A model generated the notes under the pieces. That model did not search any database. It worked only from the letters and a program-made list of their open reading frames with translations, and had not been told where the DNA came from. Made by a program: the position numbers and the translations under genes. This document shows positions 11,147 through 22,105 of a DNA stretch of 64,000 bases, piece after piece (the first letter of the stretch is position 1; every line of letters starts with the position of its first letter). The stretch is from contig CAWZYM010000429.1 of assembly GCA_963966185.1 (NCBI GenBank), positions 183,501-247,500 on the forward strand, in the 5' to 3' direction. This stretch comes from Rhabditoides inermis (lineage: Eukaryota; Nematoda; Chromadorea; Rhabditida; Rhabditidae).

Positions 11147-12690
11147 CTCTTTCTTTCTCTCTCTTTTTTCTCTTTCTTTCTCTCTCTTTCTCCTCGTATT
11201 TCTTTTAGTTTTAATGCTACGAGCTTTGCTACTGCAACCTCTCGCCCTCTTTTATTCTCGCATTCTCTCTCTCTCTTTCTCTCTCTGTCTCTCTCTATCT
11301 CTCCCTTCCCTTTTTTATCTAACTCTTCCTTTTTTCCCTCTTCCTCTTTTTCCGCTGCCTTTCTCTATATATATCTATATGCTTCTCTCTAACTTTTCCT
11401 CTCTCCCTCTCTCTCTCTCTCTCTCCGTTCTTTGTCAATGCATTTTTAGATATTGAAGTAAAACTTTTGCTTGGACATGGAGCTTCCGCTGCCGGACAGC
11501 GAGATTTTGATGTTTTTTTAACCGGATACTGAAAGCAAAATTGAGGAGGTGGACTACAGCCGAGGACGTAAACTCAACTATCTGCAAAGTTTCATACAAA
11601 TTGGTTCAGTATGAATCAAGTCGTGAACGCGGAACTAATCAAAATCGTAAAGAAATGCGAGGGCGCGCGCATCTTTTGATGATTGGACAATATGTTCCTC
11701 ACACCGTAACCAATAACGCTGAATTTGGCAGGTACGCTCTTTTTGTTGAAACTATTTGTTGAACGTATTTACGGAAAAAAAGAAGCGAAGATGTTTCTTA
11801 GATGAGACACGTTCGCTGCGAACAGCAACAAAATCGATTACTTTCGTGGTTTTTCTTCGAAATATAGGCAATGAGTGTAATTGGAGAGTAATCACGAAGT
11901 GGACTGCGTCCTGAAGTAATATGTAATCTTTCTGAGAAGTTTCACGCAAATCGGTTCAGTAGAAACGGAGATATGCCCGCGGACACACAAGAAAAGGTGC
12001 AAAAGTGTCTATTTTTGGTGGTTTTCGACCATAAAAAAGGTAATGAATGCAAAATTGAGAACTGTCACAGAATGGACTGCACCAGAAGACGTGAACTCAA
12101 CTATCTTATGAGTTTCATGCAAACTGGTTCTGTATGAATCGAGTTATGACCGCGGAAATACTAAAAATCGCAAAAGTGAGGCGAGAGCGCGCGCGCGGCT
12201 CTTGCTAATTTGGCTATATTTTCCTTACACCGTAACCAATGATGATGAAAATTGCAGGTTAGTGACAGAACTATTTGTTGAAAGTACTTACAGAACAAGA
12301 AGCGAAACTGTTTCTTAGGTGAGAAGCTTTTGCAGCGGACACCACCAAAATCGGCGAATTTTGAGGTTTTTCTACTAAATAAAGGCAATGAGTGTAATTG
12401 GAGAGTAATCACAAAGTGGACTGCATCCTGAAGTACTTTGTAAACTTTTTGCAAAGTTTGACGCAAATCGGTTCGGTAGGAACGGAGTTATGTTCGCGGA
12501 CACACAAGAAAAAGTGCAAAAGTGACCATTTTTGGTGGTTTTTTGACCAAATATGGACGTAGAGGAGGAGTTGAGAGGTGCCTGAATTTTGTCGTCGTCC
12601 TTGCAAAGGAATACAACTTTCTACCAAGTTTCATGTGAATTGGTTGAGTTTGAAGCTAGTTATGACTCTGGAATGACGGACAGAGACAAT
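10610..12690. repeat. Insert in the LINE: TC microsatellite and a 0.5 kb tandem repeat
   Basis: Unrelated DNA splits the LINE. It holds a (TC)n-rich tract at about 11022-11430 and two tandem, diverged copies of a unit of roughly 510 bp (about 11530-12035 and 12036-12545). Each unit contains GGCAATGAGTGTAATTGG and CGCGGACACACAAGAAAA. A partial third copy follows to about 12660. No transposase or clear target duplication was found. Open frames in the TC tract are Ser/Leu artefacts. Confidence 0.7.
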
Positions 12691-12698
12691 AGGACATT

Positions 12699-13556
12699 TT
12701 AGTAGAAAAGGCGATGTCTCCAGTCTATCGCGCTATCAGTTGCCTGAAACCATTTGTTTTGAAGTATGCGCGCATTTCTCGAGTCCTGCATGAACATATC
12801 AAAGTGCTTGCTGGTCACAGTGTATTCGGTGCTCATCCGTTCGATATTGCACTCGTCCAGTGCCGCAGCCATCCTTCTCTTGAGTAGATGCATCGTATTC
12901 GAGTCAGTTATCGATTTCTTGCTCGAGGGAGTAGCCTGCATCTCGACTATCAGCTGATCGTTTTCCCACTTCACTTCGAACAAGTGAAGTTTCCGTCTCA
13001 TATGTCGCGTTGCCTCGCGGCAGTTTCTCATCATATTAGTCTGGCCACCGTATGTTATTCCACGGTATCCAACGTTTTCGTCGTTCAGATATCTTGCACA
13101 CACCGTCTTTTTATCCATCGTGTGCGCTTGTTGCGGTCCAATCCACGCGACAGCTATGTATTCCAGAAGGTTCCAGAACACTGTCGATATGTAGGCATCT
13201 TTCGAGTGGAGCAGTTTCATTGTTGTCGTGAAGCAGCCAATGTACATCGTGTCTTTCGGGTGTTGCATGTTGAAGCCCTTGGAGCAGTACAAATATGGTT
13301 TGGACACTCCGCACTTCACGTTCTGTATGTGTGATATGGTACTGGCGAGCGTCTTTTCCATCTCGTCTATACTGGCCATAGTGCATCTGTCGTTCATTGC
13401 AATGTAGTATAGCCTGGACATGACGAATATTCTGATCGCGTCTCTCAGCTGGTCGCAACTCAGTGATCCCCTCGCTGCTGCCAGCTTTCGCATATCCGTA
13501 TTCATCTGTCGCAGCGTTCCCGACTGTTCGTTGATCTCTCGGAAGCCTATATTCAC
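12699..13556 (-). pseudogene. LINE post-RT region
   Basis: A 285-residue open segment continuing the LINE protein downstream of the palm domain after a small frame change. It is helical with many Met, Cys and Asn residues, including LSCDQLRDAIRIFVMSRLYY and CGVSKPYLYCSKGFNM, as expected for the thumb and linker of R2-type proteins. It ends at a stop at 12699 where the element is interrupted by unrelated repeat DNA. The C-terminal zinc finger and endonuclease resume at 10.6 kb. Confidence 0.65.
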
Positions 13557-13568
13557 TCCGAGGTATTT

Positions 13569-14229
13569 CTAGCTATCTCCTTCATCGAGCACGTTTATGC
13601 ATTCGTTGTACATTTTGGTCTCTCGTGGAACCACTTTTCCCTTCTGTATTATGAGTGCTCCGCATTTGCGCGGCTTGAACAGCAGGTGTATACTCTTCGC
13701 GTCTTCAGCCATCTTATCGAGTTGATATTGTAGGTCCGAGTGGTTTTTGGTTATTATGGCCATATCGTCGGCGAAAGCGAGCAGCGAGAAGCCTTGTCCC
13801 AGTATCTGCATCGGCCTCACTCTCTTATTGTGCGCGCGAATGGCCATCTCCAGCACTATGTTGAAGAGGATGGGTGATATGGGGTCTCCCTGCTTCACTC
13901 CCGCATCCACGGCTATGCTCCTCGTATGGGTGTGCGGAGAAGCGCAATGTTCTCCAGTGTGCCCTCTCTGTTCGTGAAGCCCTTCTGGCAGTCACTTATC
14001 AGTCCTTTTATCTCGTTCATCCTGTTGGTCAGAAGTGTGAGTGTGGTATAGATTTTATAGACGGTATTAATCAGGCTTATCGGCCTCCAGTTTTCTATGT
14101 CGAGCTCGTCTCCCTTTTTGTATATGAGCGTCACGTTGGTTTCCTTCCAACTGCTCGGAATCCGCTGTTCTCTCATGCATCTATTGAAGAGCTCAGTGAG
14201 GAAGCTGCCATCCGGATCGGCGCTCAGTA
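13569..14229 (-). pseudogene. LINE reverse transcriptase with motif A deleted
   Basis: Two blocks. 14229-13913 encodes the fingers region (IPSSWKETNVTLIYKKGDE, NWRPISLINTVYKI, ISDCQKGF). 13910-13569 encodes the palm (GVKQGDPISPILFNIVLEM and FAFADDMAII-type motif LLAFADDM). The reading passes from GTLENIALLR directly to THTRSIAVDAGVKQGDP, so the stretch that normally holds motif A with its catalytic Asp, roughly 60-100 residues, is missing. The enzyme would be inactive even without the frame change near 13.91 kb. Confidence 0.82.
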
Positions 14230-14235
14230 GGTTAC

Positions 14236-14257
14236 CTCAAACCTGGGCAATTAAACC
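14236..14257 (-). other. Degenerate SL1 leader sequence at LINE 5' junction
   Basis: On the minus strand these 22 bases match the nematode SL1 leader (as carried at 31198 in this window) at 20 positions and are followed by GTAAC, like an SL donor. They sit directly upstream of the first recognisable LINE codons. No Sm site or 3' stem-loop follows, so this is not a functional SL RNA gene but a target-site remnant or an element-borne copy. Confidence 0.7.
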
Positions 14258-14259
14258 TA

Positions 14260-14515
14260 CTCGTGTGTCAGCGGAGCCCACGTGAATCTGACGTGCGCGT
14301 CCGACAGTGACAAGGTCACCACGGCACAGATGGTGTGCAACGGACTGCTCACAGACACACTCACGTGCGAGCCACAGGGTACGATGAACACGGTACGTTT
14401 CAAGACGAACCAGCCGGAAGCCAAGTTCTCGTGTAATCACCCAGCGATTTCGCAATGGTTCGTAGCGAACTGGATATCGATTTGTTCAGGTGGCAGGGGC
14501 AATGTTTCGCATTAG
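14260..14515 (+). pseudogene. Unrecognised Cys-rich fragment
   Basis: An open plus-strand stretch reads VSGAHVNLTCASDSDK, then MVCNGLLTDTLTCEPQGTMN and VRFKTNQPEAKFSCNHP. Four evenly spaced cysteines, an N-glycosylation site and beta-strand-like alternation suggest part of an extracellular or viral-type glycoprotein domain; I cannot name it. It has no start codon, abuts the SL1-like sequence and LINE end, and a possible GT donor lies after MNT. Probably a fragment left by rearrangement. Confidence 0.3.
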
Positions 14516-14954
14516 AAAGCGATGCTTTCCTCTGATCCCTCACATCATGCCGCGGATGTGTGCGGAAGAAGAAGGAGAAGATACGGATGGAGACTAGGAG
14601 AATCAGCTTGCCTCTTCTAGTTGCGCGCACCTAATGAGAGGGTTTTACTTTATTGAAGTATTGGTGTATTGTTACGTTCTTGTTTCGCTTTTTCTTGTTA
14701 TACTTTGCCGTACTCACTTCATCTTGGAGATTCTGTCACGTTTTGTTGTTGTTGTACAGTTGTTGCTGTTGATGAAACAGTTTTTTTTCTCTCTCGAAGT
14801 TTTGATGCGTTATTTTGTTGGCCAATACTGAACGGTTTCTGTACCGTGGAAAATATCTCAAGTTTAGGTACCAACTGTCGCTTCCTTGAGTTTATGTTTA
14901 GAAGAATAACACTACTAAACTAATACGACACTGGAAGGAGGAGGAGAGGGAGGT

Positions 14955-15703
14955 ATGGGAGAGGACGTGGCACATATGAAGGTGAGTGTGCGGAATGTAT
15001 GGCAAACTTTTGAGTAGTCATTGTAATCACCCATGTATCGATTTAGTGACAGTGTTTAAGCTTAGAAGTCGTGTGATTGAGACGTGATTGCATAATGTTG
15101 TTATACGACGCGTCTAGATGACGACAAGCCTCTCGTCTCTATCGTCCGGGGAGAAGCGAAGCCGCGACGAGGTGAGCGATTGTCTTTCTGTTATGTAACT
15201 ATGCCGGGCACATCTCCGATTCTGAGCCATTATCTGTTGCAGGATTCGACAATCGACGAGACGTCGTCGGACGATCAGTCGAGTGAGCACTCGCTCAGAA
15301 AGAAGAGGCGCAAGCGACGCGGCGAGAGGATTAGGGGTGGGTGGAGAGAGTGTGGGTGGAGAGAGTCACTGGAAAAGCTCGCGCCACCTCCGTGCAGGGT
15401 TTACAAACAGCGTGGAGTGCGCGTACTTTTGTCGTTGGTGGAGAGAGATTGTTGTTTGTACAGTACTATTATATTGTATAATTGCTTCAGGTGGCAACGA
15501 GGATGCGTCTCATTGGAAGAAGCGGTGGGAGGAGGAGCAGCGGGCGAGAGGCGAAGAGCGGGAGAAGATGGAGGAGGAGATGCGAGAGCTGAGAGGTCGG
15601 AGAGAGAGAGAGGAGAGAGAGGAGAGAGAGAGAGAGGAGACAGAGAGAGAGGAGACAGAGAGAGAGGAGAGAGAGAGAGGAGAGAGAGGAGAGAGAGAGA
15701 GAG

Positions 15704-15734
<31 letters not shown>

Positions 15735-15920
15735 TCACGTCGATTTCAGCTCGCGTCGCCTTGTCCGAGGAACAGGGTCGAGTGAAACAGGTGAGCAGTC
15801 TTCATTTTTGATGAACTGTGATCAGATTGCGTGTTGATGTTGATGCTCCAGGAACCGACCGAGGAGTCTGGCGACTGCACCACTCTGTCCGCTGAGCCCG
15901 ATCGAAAGCCAATGGTGAAG
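14955..15920 (+). CDS. Basic coiled-coil protein, multi-exon (3' end uncertain)
   Basis: Exons inferred from GT/AG and phase: 14955-14981 (MGEDVAHMK), 15118-15171, 15243-15337, 15491-15595, 15750-15790 and 15852-15920. The product has an acidic Ser/Asp stretch, a Lys/Arg cluster (RKKRRKRRGER, a likely nuclear signal) and a heptad coiled coil (WKKRWEEEQRARGEEREKM into EEEMREL). The 154-bp intron 15596-15749 is filled by a GA microsatellite; reading through it instead would give a long Glu/Arg repeat, but the downstream exon only fits the spliced frame. Exon order and character match the gene at 54.8 kb, so the two are paralogues. After 15920 an acceptor near 16029 could add a short tail. Function unknown. 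Confidence 0.55.
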
Positions 15921-15959
15921 GTGAGTGATGAAGTAAAAGTGAACATGGCTTCTGTATTC

Positions 15960-16100
15960 TATCTATGGAGTTTCAAAAGAACTATAGCCTGCATCGGAGC
16001 ATTAGTACTTCTTTCTACCTCGCTTGCAGATCGAATACCGTCTGACTCTCTCGTTTTGTATTTGCACGCTATGATCTACCCCGTAATTGCGAGAATAGAA
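15960..16100 (-). repeat. tRNA-like dispersed repeat, copy 1
   Basis: Minus-strand sequence containing ACGAGAGAGTCAGACGG and GCAAGCGAGGTAGA aligns with 33880-34015 (minus) and 61425-61540 (plus). The better copies carry an A-box-like TGGTTAGAGC followed by GGTAGATCG resembling a degenerate B box, suggesting a tRNA-derived SINE. Confidence 0.35.
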
Positions 16101-16150
16101 CGAGATGAATGTGAATAGCTCAGAGCGTTTCCGTCGCCGATCGATAATGG

Positions 16151-16250
16151 CTAGAGGGAGGGAGGGAGGGAGGGAGGGAGGGAGGGAGGGAGGGAGGGAG
16201 GGAGAGAGAGAGAGAGAGAGAAGGAGGGAAGGAGAGAGAGAAAGAGAAAG
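16151..16250. repeat. (GGGA)n/(GA)n microsatellite
   Basis: Uninterrupted GGGA tetranucleotides pass into GA dinucleotides. A similar GGGA-to-GA transition occurs at 31455-31543, just upstream of a coding exon. Confidence 0.9.
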
Positions 16251-16299
16251 TTCTCTGTCTCACGTTCTCTGTCTCACTCATACATTTAGCACGCGAAGT

Positions 16300-18150
16300 T
16301 TTCATAATACTGTTTTATTTATGTCACTACAAAAGGCCACAAAACAAAATGCGATGGTTTTTACTGTAACTGTAAAATCTAATTTACACTTTAATTGAAC
16401 GAGACTGTTGGGGAGGGGGTGAGCGGTGGGAGAAACGGATCGAACGAGTGTACTGTTAGTGTAGTGTTGCGGGAGATCAGATTTCATCTTCGTAAACGAC
16501 TTGGCTTAACGACTTGGCCAATTCATCCGCATCTTCATTGGAGACCTCGTTCGAGACGATGGTCAGGAGCCTCCTAAACAAGTTTCACAATAAAGGGATC
16601 AAAATGTGAATGATTTCCGCACCATTTCCTCTGCCCCTCTGGACTCCGCTCAGCACCTTACCAGCTTGTTTGAATGTTGCTCGCTTCATCACGTTCTGAA
16701 CGTATTTTCTCTCTCTATGTGATCATTGTCGATCTCATACCTTTAACGTCATTACTTCTAGGCGCAAGTCCTTGTCCATATCACATGGGAGAACGATACC
16801 AGACACAATTTAAGAATCTAAGTATGTATGATTTAAAAAAAACTGATTTAATCCTAATTGACATACGAGTTTTTTTCTGCGTCTCAACGTCCTGTCCTTG
16901 TAGAGGAAGACAATTGAAATGTATGTGATAGAATAGTATGGCTAATGAGTAGACCATCGAGCATTCATTGAAGTTGACAGCTTTCTAAATTCGGGGATAA
17001 TTAAACGAACCTATGCTTCATGATATCATATTCATATACGAGTCAAGCAAAGTTCAGTTACATCACTCACGTGCGAAACGGTTTCGAGAGTATATAATAT
17101 TGGGCTAGAGTTGACATGTTCGTTTTGAAGATCGCGTGTGTAGTTGAGACGCGAGAAACTTTTGATTTTCACTTTCCATGATTTACCAGCCAAAACAACA
17201 CAAAATTGATCAATTCTAACTGTAGGCAGAAATATCTGTAATATTCACGATCAGCCAATACAGTTAATGCGATATTCTTACTTCATTTGAAACCATTGTC
17301 TGACATATGTTCAGTAAATCCCCCAATGTGTGTTGCTCATAATCTGGGTGCAAAAGCAAAAAACTCTGAAACAAGTATAACGTTGCTTCTCAAAATTTCA
17401 CCACTATTTACACTCACGTGCAGGGTTGTGAAGTTTTCAAATGTGAAGTTTAAGAGAGACGTGATGATGCCGACAAACTCGAGAGCCACAGTTTTGGGTA
17501 GACTTTTCAAAAAAACAGCATCCTAAAAATATAATATTATCGTCGGATCCCATTTCTGACGATTTTCAATCATTATTTCGTCACAAAGCGGTTTTTCCAA
17601 TACAGGGTGAATGAAAGTTGTACGTTTGCGCGGTGATTAGAAACGATCCAAACCATCAGCAGAACGCTCTGAGCGCATACATAATTTCTAATTCCCGCCA
17701 ATCTGCGCTCTCTTCTCTTCGCGTGCTCTCTCGCACTCTCGCGCATGTGCCGTCGGCAAAGGCCGCTGAGCGAGCAGGAGAAATCGAATAGGCCCCTGTA
17801 TATTCATTCATGAGCCCTCTTCACCTTAAACTGTGCAACCAATGTGGGGGGGATATTACTTCCTTGTACCATAGCAAATAATCTAGTTCCATAACGCAAT
17901 GTCTTTGCGTTCGCATTGATAAAGAGTGGGCTGCGTTTTCTCCGCTTCATCTGAAACATATGAATACATCAATTGTTTAAGTGATTGTTAATCACCTTTC
18001 TAGATTTCACATTGGTGACTTCCTGTAATAGTGTTCCCAGAGTTGGGCCATAAACTAAACAGGTTCGGGGACCCTTGTCGTATACTTTTCATGATCAATG
18101 TGCCCTGATCAATGTGTACAGCTCTCGTTGATGAACAAAGCCACCAATTG
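16300..18150. other. No recognisable gene
   Basis: AT-rich DNA with only short open frames and no consistent exon chain. The block 17690-17790 is rich in TC and GCG motifs. I see no transposon ends I can pair. Confidence 0.45.
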
Positions 18151-18176
18151 TATAACTCAAATAAAGAGCATTTTCA

Positions 18177-18401
18177 TTAAGAGGACGCAGAGAGAAAACG
18201 AAAGTTCCACATTTGGTACCCTAAAATATCTTGACAGCCATTGATACGCGAAACAAATCTCACCCGTAAAAGATCTTCGCAAATGGAAGCCGGTAACATT
18301 CCATAAAAAAGTTGATGAATGAACAACTTTTTTTGGGGGTGTTCCACTTGATCGGAACCGGCAGATGAGCGAGTCGACCTTGGCGATATATCTGAAAACA
18401 A
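18177..18401 (-). other. Possible coding exon, unrecognised
   Basis: Minus-strand open stretch with protein-like composition (FIHQLFYGMLPASICEDLLR, VRFVSRINGCQDILGYQMWN) ending at a stop at 18177. The overlapping alternative frame is longer but low in charged residues. No partner exon or family found; could be chance. Confidence 0.2.
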
Positions 18402-19322
18402 TCAATGCTTGTTTGGTATGAGCAAAACACAACTCACAATGGAACTTTGTGTAGAAGTATTTGATTTCAATTAACACACGCGAAAACCAAACCGCAACAA
18501 AGCTATCTAAATCAATGAGTAATAATGTATTTCTTATTGAGTACATTCTCACTAAACGAACCGTAGTTGCGGCTGCATTCATTCGAAACAAGAATTGTGA
18601 ATGAAGCAGTGGCGATAGAAACAATAAGTCTGTCTGTAGTCAGAAAGTAAATTTTTTTTGGAACTCTGACAATGTTTGACTTACCGATTATCTTGAAAGA
18701 CGTAGAGAAGACGTGACACTTGAGTCGTGAGTAATTCTAAATTCGACGTTTCTCGGCGATAAATGGCATGAATGGAGAAAAAAGATCTTCGCGAACAAAA
18801 CAACAACGTGAAACATTGCGACCGACCGCGCGAGACGGTACATGGCGTGAAAATGAGGGGAAGAGAGGATGAATAGATTGGATACCCACCGCCACACCTG
18901 ATGCGCCATTGCGAAGAAATGACGATAGAGATGGGAGAACAATTACTTCACAGCGCATCACACAAGATGGCGACAAAATGGTTTGTTTGAAGAAATATTT
19001 AAATAAAACACTTCTCGATGTCCCGTCACCGCGAGCGGTTGCCTCTTTACGCGCTTCCTCCCGACAATGAAAGTCATCGCCGTCGTGGATTGTGGAAAAG
19101 TGGGCATTTGTTTCTGGGAACTGCACATTTATCTATAAGTTGCGTATATTAAAAGTAACAAAAACGAGAAACGTAATCATAACAAAAAATTGTGTACACA
19201 TCTGGTAAACATAAATTGATAAACAAAGCATTGTAGTGGATACTTCAACAACGGATAGTAACGATACAACGCAGTACTTCAAATAATATCGGATACTCCT
19301 CCGTAATCCTGTTCTTCTCCAC

Positions 19323-19389
19323 TCACTGCCCCGCGCGCTTTTGGCGAGGGAAGCTTTGCGCCCGAATCGCCGATGGGGCCTGAATGGAA

Positions 19390-19438
<49 letters not shown>

Positions 19439-19461
19439 GTCTCTGTCTCTCTGTCTCTCTA

Positions 19462-19495
<34 letters not shown>

Positions 19496-20400
19496 TCTTT
19501 CGAAGAGAGTCACTTTGTGGCAGAGTCGCCGCAAAGGCATTGATCATTTGTCAGGAATGAAGACCTCACCTTGTCATGTCGTCCATTCTTCTTGTCTCCT
19601 CCTCCCGCCTTCTGCCGTGATCCTCCCGATGCAGTCTGCATGTCCTGCAAACATCCACTAATCACTATTCCCTCGTATCCAATGCAACTCACCTCTCCGT
19701 CTCCTCCTCTCGCCATCGCAGTCTCCTCGCGAGAATCTCCCGAGGCAGTCGCGCGGGTGAGATGCGTCGACTTCTGAATACAATGAAGCCTGAACATTGC
19801 GCAAAGTATTTCACCCTTCCGTGTCCGCCGCTCTTGTCTCCTCCCTGCTTGCCCGTCTTCTTTCCTCTCACTCCATTCCCCTTCGGCGTGCGGTGTTGCC
19901 AGTTCCAGTCGGGGAAGCACGCGACGCGGAGAGCAGCGAGGCGAGTGGCAATCTGTGAAAAAAAATTCTAAATCTATTTCAGAAATAAATACGCACCTCA
20001 GGTGTGTTTCTATGGTTGATGACACGAGCGCCCGCCGTGCACTGGTCAACGTGACTCTTGGTGTGACAAAGCTCTCAAAATTCAACATGACAGAACAAGA
20101 TTGAATTTGGCACTCACTGTTGTATCCGCGACCACAAGAGGAGCAGCGGAAGATACCGGGAGGAGAGAGGTGATAGTCCGCATGATTAAATGCGCTGCGC
20201 ACGCGAGCGGAACATTTCTGAATTCGAGATCGATTTACGTCGAAAAATGTAAAATGTTGATAACAATGTGAGAACAAAAAATTAAAAGGATACAAATACA
20301 ACAGTAATATATCTCACATGGCACTTGATTGTCCTTCGCTTCTCACAGCCCTCTCCGTGTGCCCCGAAGCAGCGAAGAACAAGGGTATTGCAAGTCCGGG
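19323..20400 (-). CDS. Zinc-finger protein, 5'-truncated paralogue of the 59-60 kb gene
   Basis: Minus-strand exons at about 20330-20397, 20118-20217, 19997-20073, 19815-19952, 19693-19773, 19570-19644 and 19323-19379, ending TGA. In order they encode LRCFGAHGEGCEKRRTIKC; RVRSAFNHADYHLSPPGIF plus RCSSCGRGYN; HVDQCTAGARVINHRNTPE; LRVACFPDWNWQHRTPKG; basic/Gly-rich tails; and a short last exon ending GQ. The Cys/His spacing suggests two zinc-binding modules. Every exon has a close counterpart in the same order on the plus strand at 59.7-60.7 kb, including a TC/GA microsatellite in the last intron. The first C2H2-like module of that gene is missing here, so this copy is either truncated or starts elsewhere. 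Function unknown; nuclear binding is an inference. Confidence 0.55.
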
Positions 20401-20747
20401 TAGACTATAAAGTAACGAACAGACTCAAATTCTAGTGTCAGCAACAGGCTCAGGTTTTTTTAGACTTGGAAGTGTATATTTTGAGGCGCGGGTAACTCGG
20501 TAACGCGGGTAACGGGTAACGCGGTAATTGTATTAGAGCCTGTTGGTACATGTCTTAATTGATTTCGTTGCAGTCCTTTTGTTCAACTGAGACAATACTT
20601 TAATCAATAACACGCGAAATAGTGATTACAATGAGAAAACGAATTTGGATCAAGTGGTTTCGACTCCTAGCATCTTACCACTTGAGCCTTCCATCAACCC
20701 GGAGTCTCACCAACTATATCGATCGATATCAAGCCAACTAGGTGGAA

Positions 20748-21450
20748 AATCAAAAATCGGGCTCTGCGGAGCCCTCGGCCTACTTGTAACCCATGTACTG
20801 TGAAAGTCTCATCTCTCTAGCTCTATCCATCGCCGAAAAAAGTGTACATAAGTGAAATGATTCTGTACATAGTGCTCAATTACAAGAAAACGAAAGTAGA
20901 TACGGCATTCTAGTTTTCGCACATCTTTTTAAATATATAGGTGTGAAAATTTGAGCCCTATACCTCTTTTCGTTCATGAGCTACTTTGTGAAATCATGCA
21001 ATTGTGTTATCCGAAGCTGCGGCTCACCAAACAACTAAATCAAAAATCAGGCTCTGTGGTGACCTCGGCCTACATGAGCAACATAAACTGTGAAAATTCC
21101 ACATCTCTAGCTCTTTCCTCCGCCGAAAAAAGTGTACCTAACTGAAAAGCTCAAATCAGATAGAGCTTTGCAACATGTCTCCGAGAAAAGTCACAGTGTT
21201 CTGGTATTAGCGAATCTCTTCGGATATGAAGTAGTTAGTTTCTATGAAAAATCGAGACTTTAATCTCTTTTTGTTTGTGAGTTGTGAGCTACTTTGTAAA
21301 ATCATACAACTGAATGAACTGAAATTGCAGCTCAACTAAATCGAAAATCAAAAATCGGGCTCTGTGGTGATGTCGGCACACATGAGATACAACTACTGTG
21401 AAAAAAATAAGATCTTTAGCTTTCTCTTCGCCGAAAAAAGTATACCTAAC
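20748..21450. repeat. Tandem repeat, three diverged copies of about 300 bp
   Basis: Units start near 20748, 21037 and 21344 with AAAATCAAAAATCGGGCTCTG and contain CGCCGAAAAAAGTGTAC. Spacing is about 290 and 305 bp. Divergence between copies is moderate. Noncoding. Confidence 0.75.
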
Positions 21451-21716
21451 TGACGTTAATCAAAAAAGAGTTCGTGTAAACAACAGTTGTACAGTAGTAC
21501 TGTATGTGTATGACATATTTTAAAATGAACAAGTCTCATACACTATAAAAGGAGTAATCCTGATTCGAAATGTTTACCAGATCTAATTGCGCAGCTGAAA
21601 AGCGACCACGCAATTGTGAGAAATGACCGCAATATAGAACATTTGCATAATATTCGCATCTTTCGTCTAATATTCCGGCCGTCCGAATTTGTCGGTCAGA
21701 AAAGGGAACACACGCC

Positions 21717-21962
21717 TGAGTGCGTCAAGGTGTGGTGAGTCTCTTCGAAACAGCCCCTTCAAACCTTCGAAACGCGCTGTTTGGGCGTGTTTCGAAGGCG
21801 TTGCGAAGTCAGTGGCGAAGGTAGTTTCGAAGAGACTGACCACTACTTGAATGCAGCAGCCTTCTCGAAAAAGAGAGAAGGCCTCACCTGAACACTGAGT
21901 AGCAGAAGAAAGGGTTCGGATAAGGCGGCCGAGATGCGAACCCGTTTGATCTTTCCGCGCTC
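21717..21962 (-). pseudogene. Duplicated exon-intron fragment of the BTB gene
   Basis: Nearly identical to 36178-36421. The source region spans the 3' part of one BTB-gene exon, its GT donor and the following intron, so the copy was made at DNA level, not from spliced RNA. Homology stops inside the exon after TTTGATCTTTCCG. The intron part contains a hairpin: AGTCTCTTCGAAAC at one end and GTTTCGAAGAGACT at the other. Confidence 0.8.
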
Positions 21963-22018
21963 ACACCCTTAAACCCATTCCCGGGAGGATCTATGACTTT
22001 CAATGTACAGTAAACCAG

Positions 22019-22105
22019 TACTAGCTACAGTAACCCGATATCTTGTCATGTCCGAAACGTGCCCGGAAATTAGATAGAGAGTTTGAAATAGGTACCGCCA
22101 GACTC
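22019..22105. repeat. Dispersed 87-bp repeat (CTACAGTAACCCGATATC...)
   Basis: Repeated with few differences at 29459-29545. A second shared piece (CATTTCCGGCCAATTCACCC) lies near 22345 and near 29375, so two blocks recur in both places but in different arrangement. Confidence 0.8.

Larger units (their letters stand above)
9799..14230 (-). mobile_element. NeSL/R2-type LINE, 5'-truncated, internally deleted and interrupted
   Basis: Non-LTR retrotransposon on the minus strand. From 14230 down: reverse transcriptase motifs, a long post-RT region, an inserted non-element block (10.6-12.7 kb), then a CCHC zinc finger and a restriction-like endonuclease domain at the C-terminus. RT plus C-terminal REL endonuclease defines the R2/NeSL-type lineages; no N-terminal AP endonuclease is present. 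At its 5' edge lies an SL1-like 22-mer with a GT donor, matching the known preference of C. elegans NeSL-1 for spliced-leader genes. The copy lacks RT motif A and is frameshifted, so it is dead. Confidence 0.75.

Noticed and set aside
11010..11456. Long Ser/Leu-rich open frame
   Set aside because: It is a translated (TC)n microsatellite; similar Ser/Leu, Glu/Arg or Leu/Pro frames at 15.5, 19.4, 38.1, 41.2, 53.7-54.2 and 57.6-58.0 kb were rejected for the same reason.
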